NCBI GenBank assembly: GCA_028455995.1
Contig: JABELC010000004.1
Coordinates: forward strand, 1,860,001 to 1,924,000
Direction: 5' to 3'
Length of the DNA: 64,000 nucleotides
Source of the DNA: Scleromitrula shiraiana
Lineage: Eukaryota; Ascomycota; Leotiomycetes; Helotiales; Sclerotiniaceae
Below are positions 1-11,384 of the stretch, piece by piece. Each line of letters begins with the position of its first letter. Within the stretch, counting starts at the first letter, position 1. Position numbers and translations under genes: made by a program. The notes under the pieces are model-generated. The model saw nothing but the letters and a program-made list of their open reading frames with translations, was not told the origin of the DNA and did no database searches.

Positions 1-2189
1 TTAGACTTTATTTAATTAAACTATTTCTAATTTTAAATCTAAAAAAAGATTAATATAGTTATAATAACTATAAATTTAATAATTATATAAATTATAATAA
101 TTTAAAAAACAAACAAACTTTAAAATATAATTTAGCGATAAGATTTCTAAAAATCTAAAAAAAAAAAAATCTAGTAAAAATAATATTAATAAAGAAAAAA
201 ACGATATTCAAAATCTTTTTCTAAATCAAGAACTCTTTAAAATACTAGTTTTATAATTATTTTTTTTTATATAAAGTTAAACTATATTAAATAACTAATA
301 GCTTATCTTTTTCATTCTTTTTTTCTTCGAAATAACGATAAGCAACATTTTTGAATTCATTTTCTTTAATATTATTATAACTAGTCCTCCAAATTAAATG
401 GTGTACATGTATTATTATATACAAAAGGCATTTTTAGCTATAAATACCCTCATTATCAATATAAACGTTAATCAACAAAATAACTTTATAAAACTTGAAA
501 ATCATTATAATCTAGTTTAATAAAACTATAAAATAATGATAATAATATATTAAGCAAATATATAAACTATTAAAGTATAAATTCAACAATTTTAGCGATA
601 TGCTAAAAGCTTTATCTATATTTTTATATAGAAAATTTGGGGAATAATAATATAATTTATTAAAAAAGATTAAGTCTATTAGGCTGTTATTATTAAACTC
701 TAGAAAATGACTTGTTTCCATTATAATACTTTAAAAAAACTTAATAAAAAATTAAAAAAAATTAAACAATTCTAATAAAATATAAAGTATTAGGCTAGAA
801 ATAAAAAAATCTAAATCAAAGATCTTTTAATCTAAGACTATTTAGATTCTACATATATTGATAAATAAATACAATAATAAATTGAAAATCTTTATATATA
901 TACTTAAAATATCGTAATAAAATTATAAAATTAAAAATTAATTAATTATATTATAAATATTAAGTCTATTTTTCGCTTCTTTAATAAAAAAACAATATTA
1001 TAACTTTTTAATAAACCTTAAATAAATATTAAAATACCCCAAAACTCTATTTTTTATAATATTACTTTCATTATTTTTATTTATCACCTTTTATCAAACT
1101 ATTCTAATTCTAAAACCCATATCAAATAAAATCTTTTTAATAATATTTTACTTTAAAATCAAATTTATCAAACTATTAAAACTGCTAAAACTTAGTTTAA
1201 CATTATCTAAATTAAACTTATTATAAATAATAATAATAGAAATAAAAAAAAACCCCTATTTCATTATATAAGATCAATATTAGAGTTTGACTTTTATAAT
1301 AATAACGATAACGATAATGATAATAATGATTTACCTCAAGGACCCCCTCGCGGTCCACCCTAATAACCACTATATAATAACCTTGAAAATCTAGAACCTT
1401 CTTAATAATTCATAAACATCAAAAATCGCTTCTTTAAAACTCTTAAACGATTAATTAGAACTCCGATCACTATTCCAATAATTAATTTTATCTACTTTAA
1501 TAAACCCCCTATCTATAATAATAAAAACTTATTTAAATTCAAGCTATAATAAATAAAAGTTAAATCATACTTAAAAACCTACAAAAAAAACTTTCTTTAT
1601 AATTATCACCATATTAATTAAATCAGCTTTCTATTTATTAAAAAAGCCCAACTCTAATATCAATAATATCTTAGTTAAATCAAACACATAAAATTAATTA
1701 ATCAATAAAAAAAATATATTCAAGCGTTTAAAAACCGCTTCAAGGATAATACCAAATTACATAAAAATGCAAAAAAGATAAAAAAGCTTAAATATAATAA
1801 AGACATCGTACAATATTTTATAGAGCTTCTCAATCTTAATAAAGTTGTTTAATGATCAAAAACTATATTTCAACATTATATTATTAAAACCATTTTTTTT
1901 AATATCTTAAAATTAATCTATTTATATCTTAAAAAAATATCGATTATAAATAAAGACTTTATATCTATTATCTAAAAAATTAGATAGATTTATAAAAATA
2001 TATTTATTAATCTAGATTTGAATTCGTTGGAAAAAGACAAGTCTATTTCGATAACGGAATATTTAAAGTTAAATTATTAAAAATAAGGCCATATTAATAT
2101 CTACTTTATTTAAAAATAAAACTAAAATCCATCTTCAAAAAAAAAAACAAAAAAAAAAGAACCTTTACCATAAAAAACAAAAAATAACA

Positions 2190-5100
2190 ATCGTCCAAAA
2201 AAGCATTTCATAATATTAATTAAAACAATATTAATCAATACAAAAAAAACAAATACTTTTATTAACAATATAGTTGAAATAACTATCACACTCTAAAATA
2301 CTTTATTAAAAAAAACATCAATAAAAAAAATCTTTTTATTATTTTAGTCAAAATATCAATAACTAAAAAAAAAAAGTTTAATAACGAAATAAATCAAAAA
2401 CTTTAAAAAAAAGTCAAAATCGATACTATACAAACTAATATCGAGTTAACCATTACTTATCAATTTATAAAATTAGATTAATCTAATAAAGATTTTTAGA
2501 TAGATCCTATATTTTACTATATAGAACTTGACCTTTTTTTAATGAATTTAAAATAATATCTATAATTAAATAAAAAACCATTAATAAAAAAACTATAATA
2601 AAAAGATCTAAACTCGAATCTTAAATAAAAGTATATCTAATAATCTCTATAATCTTATATATACTCAAAAAGAAAAAAACTATCTATATCTTTTTTAATT
2701 TAGGAAATACAATGTTTATTATATTAATAACCAAAATAAAAAAATAAATACTTTCCATCATAAAAAAAAAATACCCCAGTTTATAATTATCTTCGATAAC
2801 TTAATAATGATTGATAATGAGAAAGAATATATCTACGAATTGATTATATAATATAAATGCTATTATTTTTAAATATCGTTTGAATTCTTTAAATTAGATA
2901 ATAATTATAATACTATCCTTTTTTAATAATAGTTAAAAGAATATTTTCTTATTAATTTCTTTAATCCAAATCAATTTATACAATTTGATTTAAAGAAATG
3001 TCAAAAAAAATGTATTTATAAAATCTTTGTTAGTTTAATAACTTAAAATATTAGTTTAGAAAATTTAGTCCCTAAGGAATTTCGAGAATCTTTTTTTATA
3101 ATAAATAAAGAAGTCTTTTTTTATCTCCTAGATCATCAATTTTGAAATCATATTATAAATCTATAAGAGAATATTATACCACCATAAAGACTATTATATA
3201 CAATGATTTTTAAAGAACTTATCATTTTTAAACTTTAGCTTAAAAATATACTTAAGAACAAACATATTAAACCCTTTATTTCAAAATATAGCGCATCTTT
3301 TATGTTTATAGATAAATCAAATTTCGTGGATTTTTTAAAACTTATTGTGGATTATCATAATTTTAATAAAATTATAATCCCTATTTATTACTCAATTCTA
3401 TTTATCAACAAATTCCAAATTAGTTTAAATATCGCTAAATAGTTCATTAAAATTGATTTGAAATCCAGGTTTTTTTTTATATATATTAAAGAAAGCAATA
3501 AATAGAAGATAGTCTTTAAATACAAATATAGTTTTTTTAAATATTAAGTAATATTTATGAAGTTAATCAATATTCTAATTATATTTTAAGGAATGATAAA
3601 TGGGATATTTTGTAATTTATTTGATTTCAATATTTTGATATATTTCGATGATTTTTTAATCTATGTTGAAATAGTTGAAAAATATAACTATATTATTAAG
3701 AAAGTTTTAAAATATTTATTTATTTATAATTTAGTAGTAATATTCAAAAAGTGTAGATGGCGAATATAAAATATAGATTTTCTTAAATTTGATATAGATC
3801 AAGATAATATATAAATATTAGTAGATAAAGTTAATTATATCAAAAAATAAAGAAACCCAAAATTATTAAAGAAATACTAATAATTTGTTAAATTCGTTAA
3901 TTTTTATAAATGATTTATATATAGTTTTTTTATTATTATTAAATCATTTATAGATATTAATAAAGTAGATAAAAAAAGTTAAAAATGGATTAAAAATATG
4001 CAAAAAGCCTTAAAAAAGTTTAAGAAAGTTTTTGTTTTAGCCTTTATTCTGGTATATTTTGATCCAAGAAAACTAGTTATTATAGAAATAAATATTTTAG
4101 ATTTCGCTTTAATAAATATATTATCATAAAAAAAATCAAATGGCAAAATGTATTTCATTATGTTTTATTTATAGAAACTGTAATTTGCTAAAATGAACTA
4201 TGAAATCCATAATAAAGAATTATTTGCTATAATTGATTTTTTTGTAAAATAGTGCTAATATCTCAAAAAAATGGAATATTATATTAATATTTATTTAGAT
4301 TATCAAAATTTAGTTTATTTTATAATTATAAAAATCTTTAATCAAAGATAGACTAGATAAGTAGAATTATTATTAATATACTAATTTATAATCTATTATA
4401 GATCTAACTAGTTTAATAAAAAAATAAATATCCTTTTTCGATTTTTTTAGTATAAGCTTAAAAAAGAGGGGAATAAAAATTAGTTGATTATAATAATTTT
4501 AAATTTAAAATATTTTTTATATTTAATAAATTTTATTGTATTAATAATATTAATATAAATAATTAATATCCCGATAATTAAATAGTTTCCAGATTTTATT
4601 AAAAAAATAAAAAAAGTAGGCTAATAAAACTAGGATTATCAAAAACAAGTTATATTTTTTAATAAAAATATTAAATTACAAAATAAACTTTTATATTGCA
4701 AGAATCATTTATGGATTTTAGTCGATTTATGCAAAAATGTTTTTGAATTAAAATATAATATCTAGATAGTTAATTATATAAATATCAATAAAATTATAGA
4801 ATTTATTATATAAAACTTTTAATAATCTAATTTTAAAGATTTAATAAAAGAATATGTTTTAGAATATTTAGAATATCAAAAAAACAAAACTTTAAAGCAT
4901 AGTATTTATAACAAATTATAATCATTAGAACTTCATTATAAACTTTAATATACGATCATAATAGACTTTATTATTAATTTACCTATATTTAACAGGTATG
5001 ATTCTATTTAGGTTATAATTGATCTTTTCATTAAGATAGTTCATTTTGTTCTATTAAAAAAAAGGTAAAAAAAAGTCCAAAAATCTAATCAAGATTTTTA

Positions 5101-6090
5101 CACAAATTTACTAATAGCAATATAGTATCCTCATAGATATTATATTTAATAAAGACTCCAAATTTATTTTAAAAATATAGAAGAAATTCCTTAAACTAAT
5201 TGAAATCAAATCAAGAATAAATATATTTTTCTACCTTTAAATTAATAAATAAACAAAACGTTTTAACTAGATTTTTGAAATATATCTATAAGCCTTTATT
5301 AATTATAAGATATCGAATTAGAAAGACTTATTTACTATAATAAAGTTCATCTATAATAATTTTATTTTATTAATAATAAATATATCACTTTTCTATATTA
5401 ACTATAATTATAACTTTACAATATATAATCTTTCTATAATCTTTTCTCATAATCCCAATAATCAATTATATATCTATTAAATAATGTAAATCTATAAAAA
5501 AATAAAGCAATATTTAGAAAAAAGCTAAAACCATATAAAGGAATAAATAAATAAAAAAAGATATTAAGCCTTAGACTATTAAAAAAGATAATTAATAATA
5601 CTTAATATAAAGAATATCAAAACTAAATACCTTATTAAAAAACTAAATAAAAAGATATAAGGATTCTTTAAAATCTAAAAAATAATCTTTTCAATTATTA
5701 TCAAATTAATATTATTTAAAAAATAATATATCTATAATTCTTTCTATATTTTATTTATTGAATTTTATCATGTTAACAATCAAGAATTTTTTATCTTTAA
5801 TCAAGTCTTACAAAAAATAAACTTAATCAAATTTGAATATTCGATTAAAAAGATTATGGATTTTATCGAAATTAAAAAATATATAAAATATTTAATCAAA
5901 TAAAACAGTTAGTTAGCTAAAAAGCATTAGATTTAGAAACTTTATAAATATTTCTATAATAATAAAGCAAAACATATAGTATTAATATTTCATTTTTGAT
6001 CCTTTAATAAATTAATAATCAAAAAAGTTACAAAAACATAAAAAGACATTGATAAAACTTGAGATAAGCCTTAAAAAGAAGGGAGATAAT
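2190..6090 (+). mobile_element. Decayed Ty3/Gypsy LTR retrotransposon (pol remnants)
   Basis: Collinear pol remnants can be followed on the plus strand despite C-to-T type decay. A possible zinc-knuckle remnant lies near 2200-2245. A stretch resembling the start of Gypsy reverse transcriptase (LVPKEFREF-like) lies near 3063-3095. The catalytic box reads YFDDFLIYV at 3641-3667. An RNase H-like 'ETDASDFAL' remnant is near 4080-4115, and integrase-like sequence follows at about 4900-5330. A purine-rich tract at about 6070-6085, a candidate polypurine tract, precedes sequence that may be the 3' LTR. The order RT, RNase H, integrase is that of Ty3/Gypsy. The element cannot encode a functional protein. 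Exact LTR borders could not be placed. Confidence 0.7.
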
Positions 6091-6350
6091 ATTATATAAA
6101 CTATATAATTAAAATATATAAAATTTTGTAAATTAGGTAATAATATATTTTTTAAACCACTTTTTATATTATATTTAGACTATAAAAATTTCGATCCAAA
6201 AGACTATACAAATTATATATATAATCAAATTAAATTTTTTATTTTGAATATAAGAAAAAAATCAAGAGTTTTTAGGAACTTTAAAAAGTTATTAATTGAA
6301 TTATATAATCAAGCCTTTAGCTCCCTTGTCATATATGCCCAAAAGAGGAT

Positions 6351-6376
6351 TCCCTACGGTATCACCTATTCAGGGA
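6351..6376 (+). repeat. 26-bp inverted repeat, copy 1
   Basis: The 26-bp sequence here is found again, perfectly matched, on the opposite strand at 7197-7222. It begins TCCCT and ends AGGGA, so each copy has its own short inverted ends. It sits in a small island (about 6330-6460) that escaped the AT enrichment around it. Confidence 0.75.
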
Positions 6377-7188
6377 GCGAACCTGAATAGAATTCAATGA
6401 CTTCCCTAAATGAACTTCAGGAAATCGGCCATTTTAGTGCCTAGGCACACTAAAACTTTAAATACCGATATATTAAATTTGCAATTAACTAAAAATTGAA
6501 TTTCATATAATGTAAATTAATCAAATTTAAACTCAAAGATTAACCTTGAATAAAATCTAATTAAATTTCAACTAAAATTTATATTTAAAACTATATCTAA
6601 AATGGCTTTATCGTCATCAATCTCACATTACAAATAAATTTTTATTAATTAAAAATTTATCTAATCCTTTATCAAATCTATATTATCTAATCCTTTATCA
6701 GATCTATATAAATATGGCCTTAAACTATAAGACCACAACTATTCATTTTTTATAAATCAACAATTTTATCAACTTAAAAAAGATGATTTTCTATAAAAAA
6801 TTATAGAATTTGAAAATATATTTATATTACTTATTAACATATACTAATATTAGCTTAAGCATATTAATAATAAAAAAAATACGAGATTAATCTTAGTATA
6901 TTAGCTAAATTAAAAAATAATAAAGTATATCAATTATTATTAATAATATATAATAAACTTAAAAACAAAAATACATTAATTTTGTATGTAAATACAAATA
7001 GAAATACACTAATTTTGTATATAAACTTTATATTAATCTAATTTTATATAATTATCTAAAATAAACTCAAAAATCGATCAAGAGTTTAAGCTAAATTTGT
7101 ATTAGTAAAAGATCATTCCTTGAAAATCAATTTATAATACAATTGAAATTTCAATTATAATATGAAAATTTCCTTCCCTAAATAATAT

Positions 7189-10100
7189 TCAAGAAATCCC
7201 TGAATAGGTGATACCGTAGGGATTATTTATGAACCTGTCCAAGGGAGATTCTTCCTCAAGTTTTACGCGTTTACTACCACGCGATTTCGTTTTTGATACA
7301 GGGGAAGATGGGTGTTGCAAGTTAGTGTGATTCGTGCCTTTGTGATGTGATATTGAGACTGAGGCTGGGCCTATTGATTTTCGTTCTGTCTCCCTCTTCT
7401 CGCTGGACTTATTGTACGAGTGTGATGAGTGGCGTGATTCGAGCGGCCCGATCTTTCGTGGCCAATTATCAGATGTTTCATAATCTTTCGAAGGATGTCT
7501 TCCATCTGTGTGAAATTCTTCTATTGCGTCTAGTTTTGCCGTGTTTCTTTTGTATGTCTTAGTATTTGGAAGAGGATCTGATTTGGCTGGGATGCCACTC
7601 CATTTAGAGGCCTGAGGACGCGTTTCACGTGGAATATATGAATTTCTTTCTACCGATTGGTCACCATGCCTCCTCACCTTGATGTTCATATAGATAGTCT
7701 TGGAGTCGTCTTCACGAACGATTTTAATATTACATTTAGAACAATCGGGATGATGAAGACGATCAAGACGATCAATGGGATAAATGTAGTACACTATAGA
7801 TTTCTTCTGCTGGTTGTCTCTTTTGCATCGTTCCGTCACTGCGTCGTGTACCTCATCATATGAGATATCACAAGTATACTTATTCCAAACCTGGATCTTG
7901 AGCATCCCCTCATATACTGTTTGACAGGATTAGCTTTGCACATTTCCGCTTCTATTTGGACTTACAGGTTAGACGAGTATCCCTTTTAAACCAACCATCT
8001 CTTGGACGCATGTTTCTCCATAAATGATGGACTGGCATAAGTAGAATTTTTCGTTCTCCGTCCAAAATGAGCCAGTGATCACCATCCACCCGCAAGGACC
8101 ACCTAGAACTTGGTTTTATATCCATATAAGCTACTTTATCGGAGATTTGATCCCAAAATACGTCGGGGCTACCTATACTTGTATGACGGATATCATTTTT
8201 TATCTTCACGGTATAATCTAAAACAAGTTTGTCAGTGTTTAATATCGAGTACCCACGAACTCAGTTGGCTTACACGACTCAGTTTTACCATTCTTATGCC
8301 AGCCACGGTTGTCCATTGGTCTTCCAGTATGTTTGCGGTGGATATCTCTAGGATCATTCGTCCAGCCATAACCAGTCACTACGGCATCAATCAAAGTTAT
8401 ATTTTTTTGTACGTGGTCTCTCTCTTCGGATTGGGTAAGGCTTTTTATTCCCTCGAAGGAGAGGGGTTGTCGAGAATGCCCAGATTTCGTATTGTGTGTG
8501 TCATCCCTTTGCAGTATAATCTTTCCATCTTCATAGCGATATGCTTTCCACTGTAAAATTTTCATTAGTGTTTTGAACTACTACTTCAGTGTTTGACAAC
8601 TTTATAAACACGCCGTTGCTACTCGTTTCTGTGAACAACTATCAAATATGACTTACGAAAAGAGTCTTCCATAATGGCGGCATGACCTGTTCACGGAATT
8701 TTTGGGAACAATTAGCATATAGTGAGGGTTCGTTCGCCACTAGAACGTTAAGTAGTTAGCTTATGAAAGAATTCAAAAATCAAGAACGAAATTACCTAAA
8801 CAAGGAATCAAATTTACTTACCAGTCGTTCTGAGAAGTTGACCGAGGTAATCCCACGAAACATCAATGCCGCAGAGATTTAATATATAGTGGGATTTTGC
8901 AAGACTATATAGTTGCTCTGGCAACTTTTGGGGCACCACATCCTTTTCATTATTTTTTAAATAACCAAGATCGGCGCCAGGTAGGTAATCTTGTAAGTAA
9001 ACCATGTTAGTAAACGGAATCCATATCTAAAGCTTAGGACTTGAAAAGACCTACATCTTTCTAGTTTTCCTGGATGATGCAAGTTGTCCCATGGTCGTCC
9101 ACTTTTCTTATCTTGCCCATCTGGAATCTCATCAGTTTTCCAATTTCAGATCCGATATGAAAGAGGCCCTCTTGCCCTGTCTTACTTTGTTCAATATCAA
9201 CCTCGAATTCTATTTTGGCCTTTCTTGAGTCTAACTCAAACTTCATTAACATTATGCAAGAGTCTTCTTTAGACATTCCTAACTTCCAGTTCTCGCAAAG
9301 GTAGTAATCTTTCTCTTTCTCCAGAGCCATATTTTTCCACGGTTTATACATGTTGTAAGCATCTTTTAGTACTTGTTTGACTTTTTTCCAAGGTGCATCA
9401 ACCTCTAACGTGTTCATAACACTGCACGAAATTCTGCTGTCATCATATGGATAGTCTGATTTTGAATTAGTATCTTCTTGATGATTTTGTGAGGGCTGAA
9501 ACTGTTCGTACATAATTCTATTTTCCCTGCACGATGGATTCTTTCTACTGTTACTCTCTGCGCAGCAATCTTTCCAGCTCCGGTGTTGTGATCTGCAGTG
9601 ATGTGAATTGAGGCTTCTGATCCATGTGGGAATTTTTTTTTATCTCCGAGCTTCTTTTTTACATCTTCCCAACTGCATGTATATCCCACGTTTGAGACGT
9701 ATACAATTCTATCCTCACCGTGATAACCATCACGAGCAGCCATATCTATATACATATGTTTAGTCCCAATCTTCAAGCTATCCATCGGACGAGTTTTCTT
9801 GTTAGGGAATTTACTCACATCTCATTCTTTTCCCTTCATAATGCAGGTGGTCGAGTGGTTCATGTGTTAATGGGTCTATCATTTTACTGTTAGTGCCTTT
9901 AACATAATAATGAAAGCATCTACAAACCAAGGAACTGGAAGATATCAGATCTGTTGCCTACACCCCAAAAGTCCCAATTGATAGCGTTCTTTCCAGAATA
10001 TCCCCGAGTCATATAACTTGGTGATATTTTGCTGTACACCAATTTCCAACTATAATCTCGATTATCGATATTCTTACATTGGAAGTGATGCTTTGCTTTC

Positions 10101-10508
10101 TTATCTATTTATTCAGTTAGTGCAGTACTTTGTTTCGTTTGGTATTGGTATGGTGGACACTGGATAGTTCACTTACAAGATAGGCTACATCCCCTAGGAT
10201 GCCTTCCATCACATGGGCATCCTTTCTTCATGTATCCTGTGTTCACAAACGGTCAATTGTTTTGAGTAGATATGACCGCACAGTATTTTACTCACTTTTT
10301 TCAGGAATCCATTCTGTATTCTTGTTCCCCACTGGCTTCTCAGGATGTTTTCTACTTGCATCTGGACCTAAAAAAAAGAACTTATGAGCATCTTCAATTT
10401 CAACGCCAACGTTTCTCGGTGGTAGGATCGAGAGTAGAGTTAACTCACTTATAGTGCTTTTACGTCGCCTAGAAAAGCGATATTTCTCCCAAAATGGCAT
10501 GTCTGCCT
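7189..10508 (-). pseudogene. Modular Tyr-junction family, member C (multi-exon, frameshifted)
   Basis: I do not recognise this family. Exons inferred from splice signals and frame are 10508-10449, 10367-10296, 10236-10177, 10104-9819, 9745-9512, 9455-9055, 8989-8822, 8739-8657, 8550-8274, 8217-7966 and 7916-7189; the true 5' end was not found. Nine of the ten introns are phase 1, and five split a Tyr codon as T|AT or T|AC. Units are short alpha/beta-looking segments with a W-x-x-V/I helix (for example SWEDVKKKLGD and PWKKVKQVLKD). The last exon adds a Ser/Lys/Arg-rich, probably disordered tail containing GSKRVKLEEE, a possible nuclear signal. The exon 10104-9819 needs a frame change near a TAG at 9922-9920, and exon 9455-9055 needs one near 9085, so the copy looks broken. 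The terminal codons overlap the repeat at 7197-7222. It could instead be several smaller genes. Confidence 0.5.
7197..7222 (-). repeat. 26-bp inverted repeat, copy 2, overlapping the end of gene C
   Basis: Perfect reverse complement of 6351-6376, about 0.8 kb away. In this copy the repeat is read as the last codons of the minus-strand gene C (residues PYGITYSG), so the gene's present C-terminus appears to be built from element-border sequence. The two copies flank an AT-rich segment. Confidence 0.75.
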
Positions 10509-11384
10509 CTATTAACACAATTTATCATTAAGGATAATATGCCAGAGCATTAAAATAAAACCTAGGGAATTGAGCTGACGGGAAGGGATATAATAGTTCT
10601 TACTTTTTATTTTACCAACATTCCGGTCATTCTGGGTCAGGAGTGGGGTGGCTGAGCGTGGTTGTGTCGTAGGCTAGGCTGTGATAACTGGGCTGGACCA
10701 TCCTGTTGGAAACATACATGGTTTAATGGCCATGACTATATCTTTTGGGTCTTTTGGGAGATTGGAAGGATGCGCAATTGGGTTAAAGAACGGGTTGGCG
10801 TTTGCCGCCTATCGCTTGATAGTTGATATCTGATTGGGAAGTTAAATGCAATAATTACAACTGAGAACCATCGTGATTACAATCCAGCTCTCCAGATGTG
10901 TGACGCCGAATCGAAAGTGTAGAGGTAAGATACAGCGATATCAATGTTGTCGGGTTGGTGGTGTTTGTTGTCTTCATTGCGCCGATGTTGGTTTTGTCAC
11001 AGTTACGTAATCTTAGATGTAATTTTGAACATACCTTATCATACTCAAAATATTCAAGGCCATGATAAATTCTATGAAGGTCTTATGAGAAGACATAAAA
11101 ACGTATTATGATATGATACTGATAAGTAAAATAAATCTCACTTTTCTAACATCACAAAGTTTACTCATATCAAGTAGAGGCAAACACAAAATACAAAATG
11201 GCCACAAGACGGCAAACCAAATAGAATAAAATCCAAAACAGTATAATGAAACGCAGTAGGTTACTTTCGTCAGTATGGTAGCTCAATGGCAATAACCAGC
11301 TATCATCTCAGATCACTTTCGTATCTTTCTCCTTGAGGATGATGAATCGTATGGCTTCTGACACTTCGCGGTTCACTTTTGGTA
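10509..11384. other. Spacer between family members C and B
   Basis: No gene supported. A possible further upstream exon of C ends near 10601 at a GTAAGA-type donor on the minus strand, but I could not place a start codon. Confidence 0.4.

Larger units (their letters stand above)
1..7188. repeat. AT-rich, RIP-like decayed transposon block
   Basis: The sequence is almost entirely A and T with stops in every frame, and no open reading frame of meaningful length survives. Fragments of retroelement pol can still be read on the plus strand (separate entry). Short GC-richer islands remain at about 1336-1360 and 6330-6460. This composition fits repeat-induced point mutation of transposons in filamentous ascomycetes. 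That mechanism is inferred from the composition; I did not compute dinucleotide indices. The block ends abruptly near 7190, where ordinary coding composition begins. Confidence 0.85.

Noticed and set aside
512..721. 69-aa minus-strand open frame in the AT-rich block
   Set aside because: Asn/Tyr/Ile-rich composition of decayed AT-rich DNA, no family resemblance.
7347..7863. Plus-strand open frames over the last exon of gene C
   Set aside because: They are mirror images of the minus-strand coding exon and have no splice partners or motifs.
8110..8556. 148-aa plus-strand open frame
   Set aside because: Antisense to three well-joined minus-strand exons; hydrophobic composition typical of an antisense shadow.
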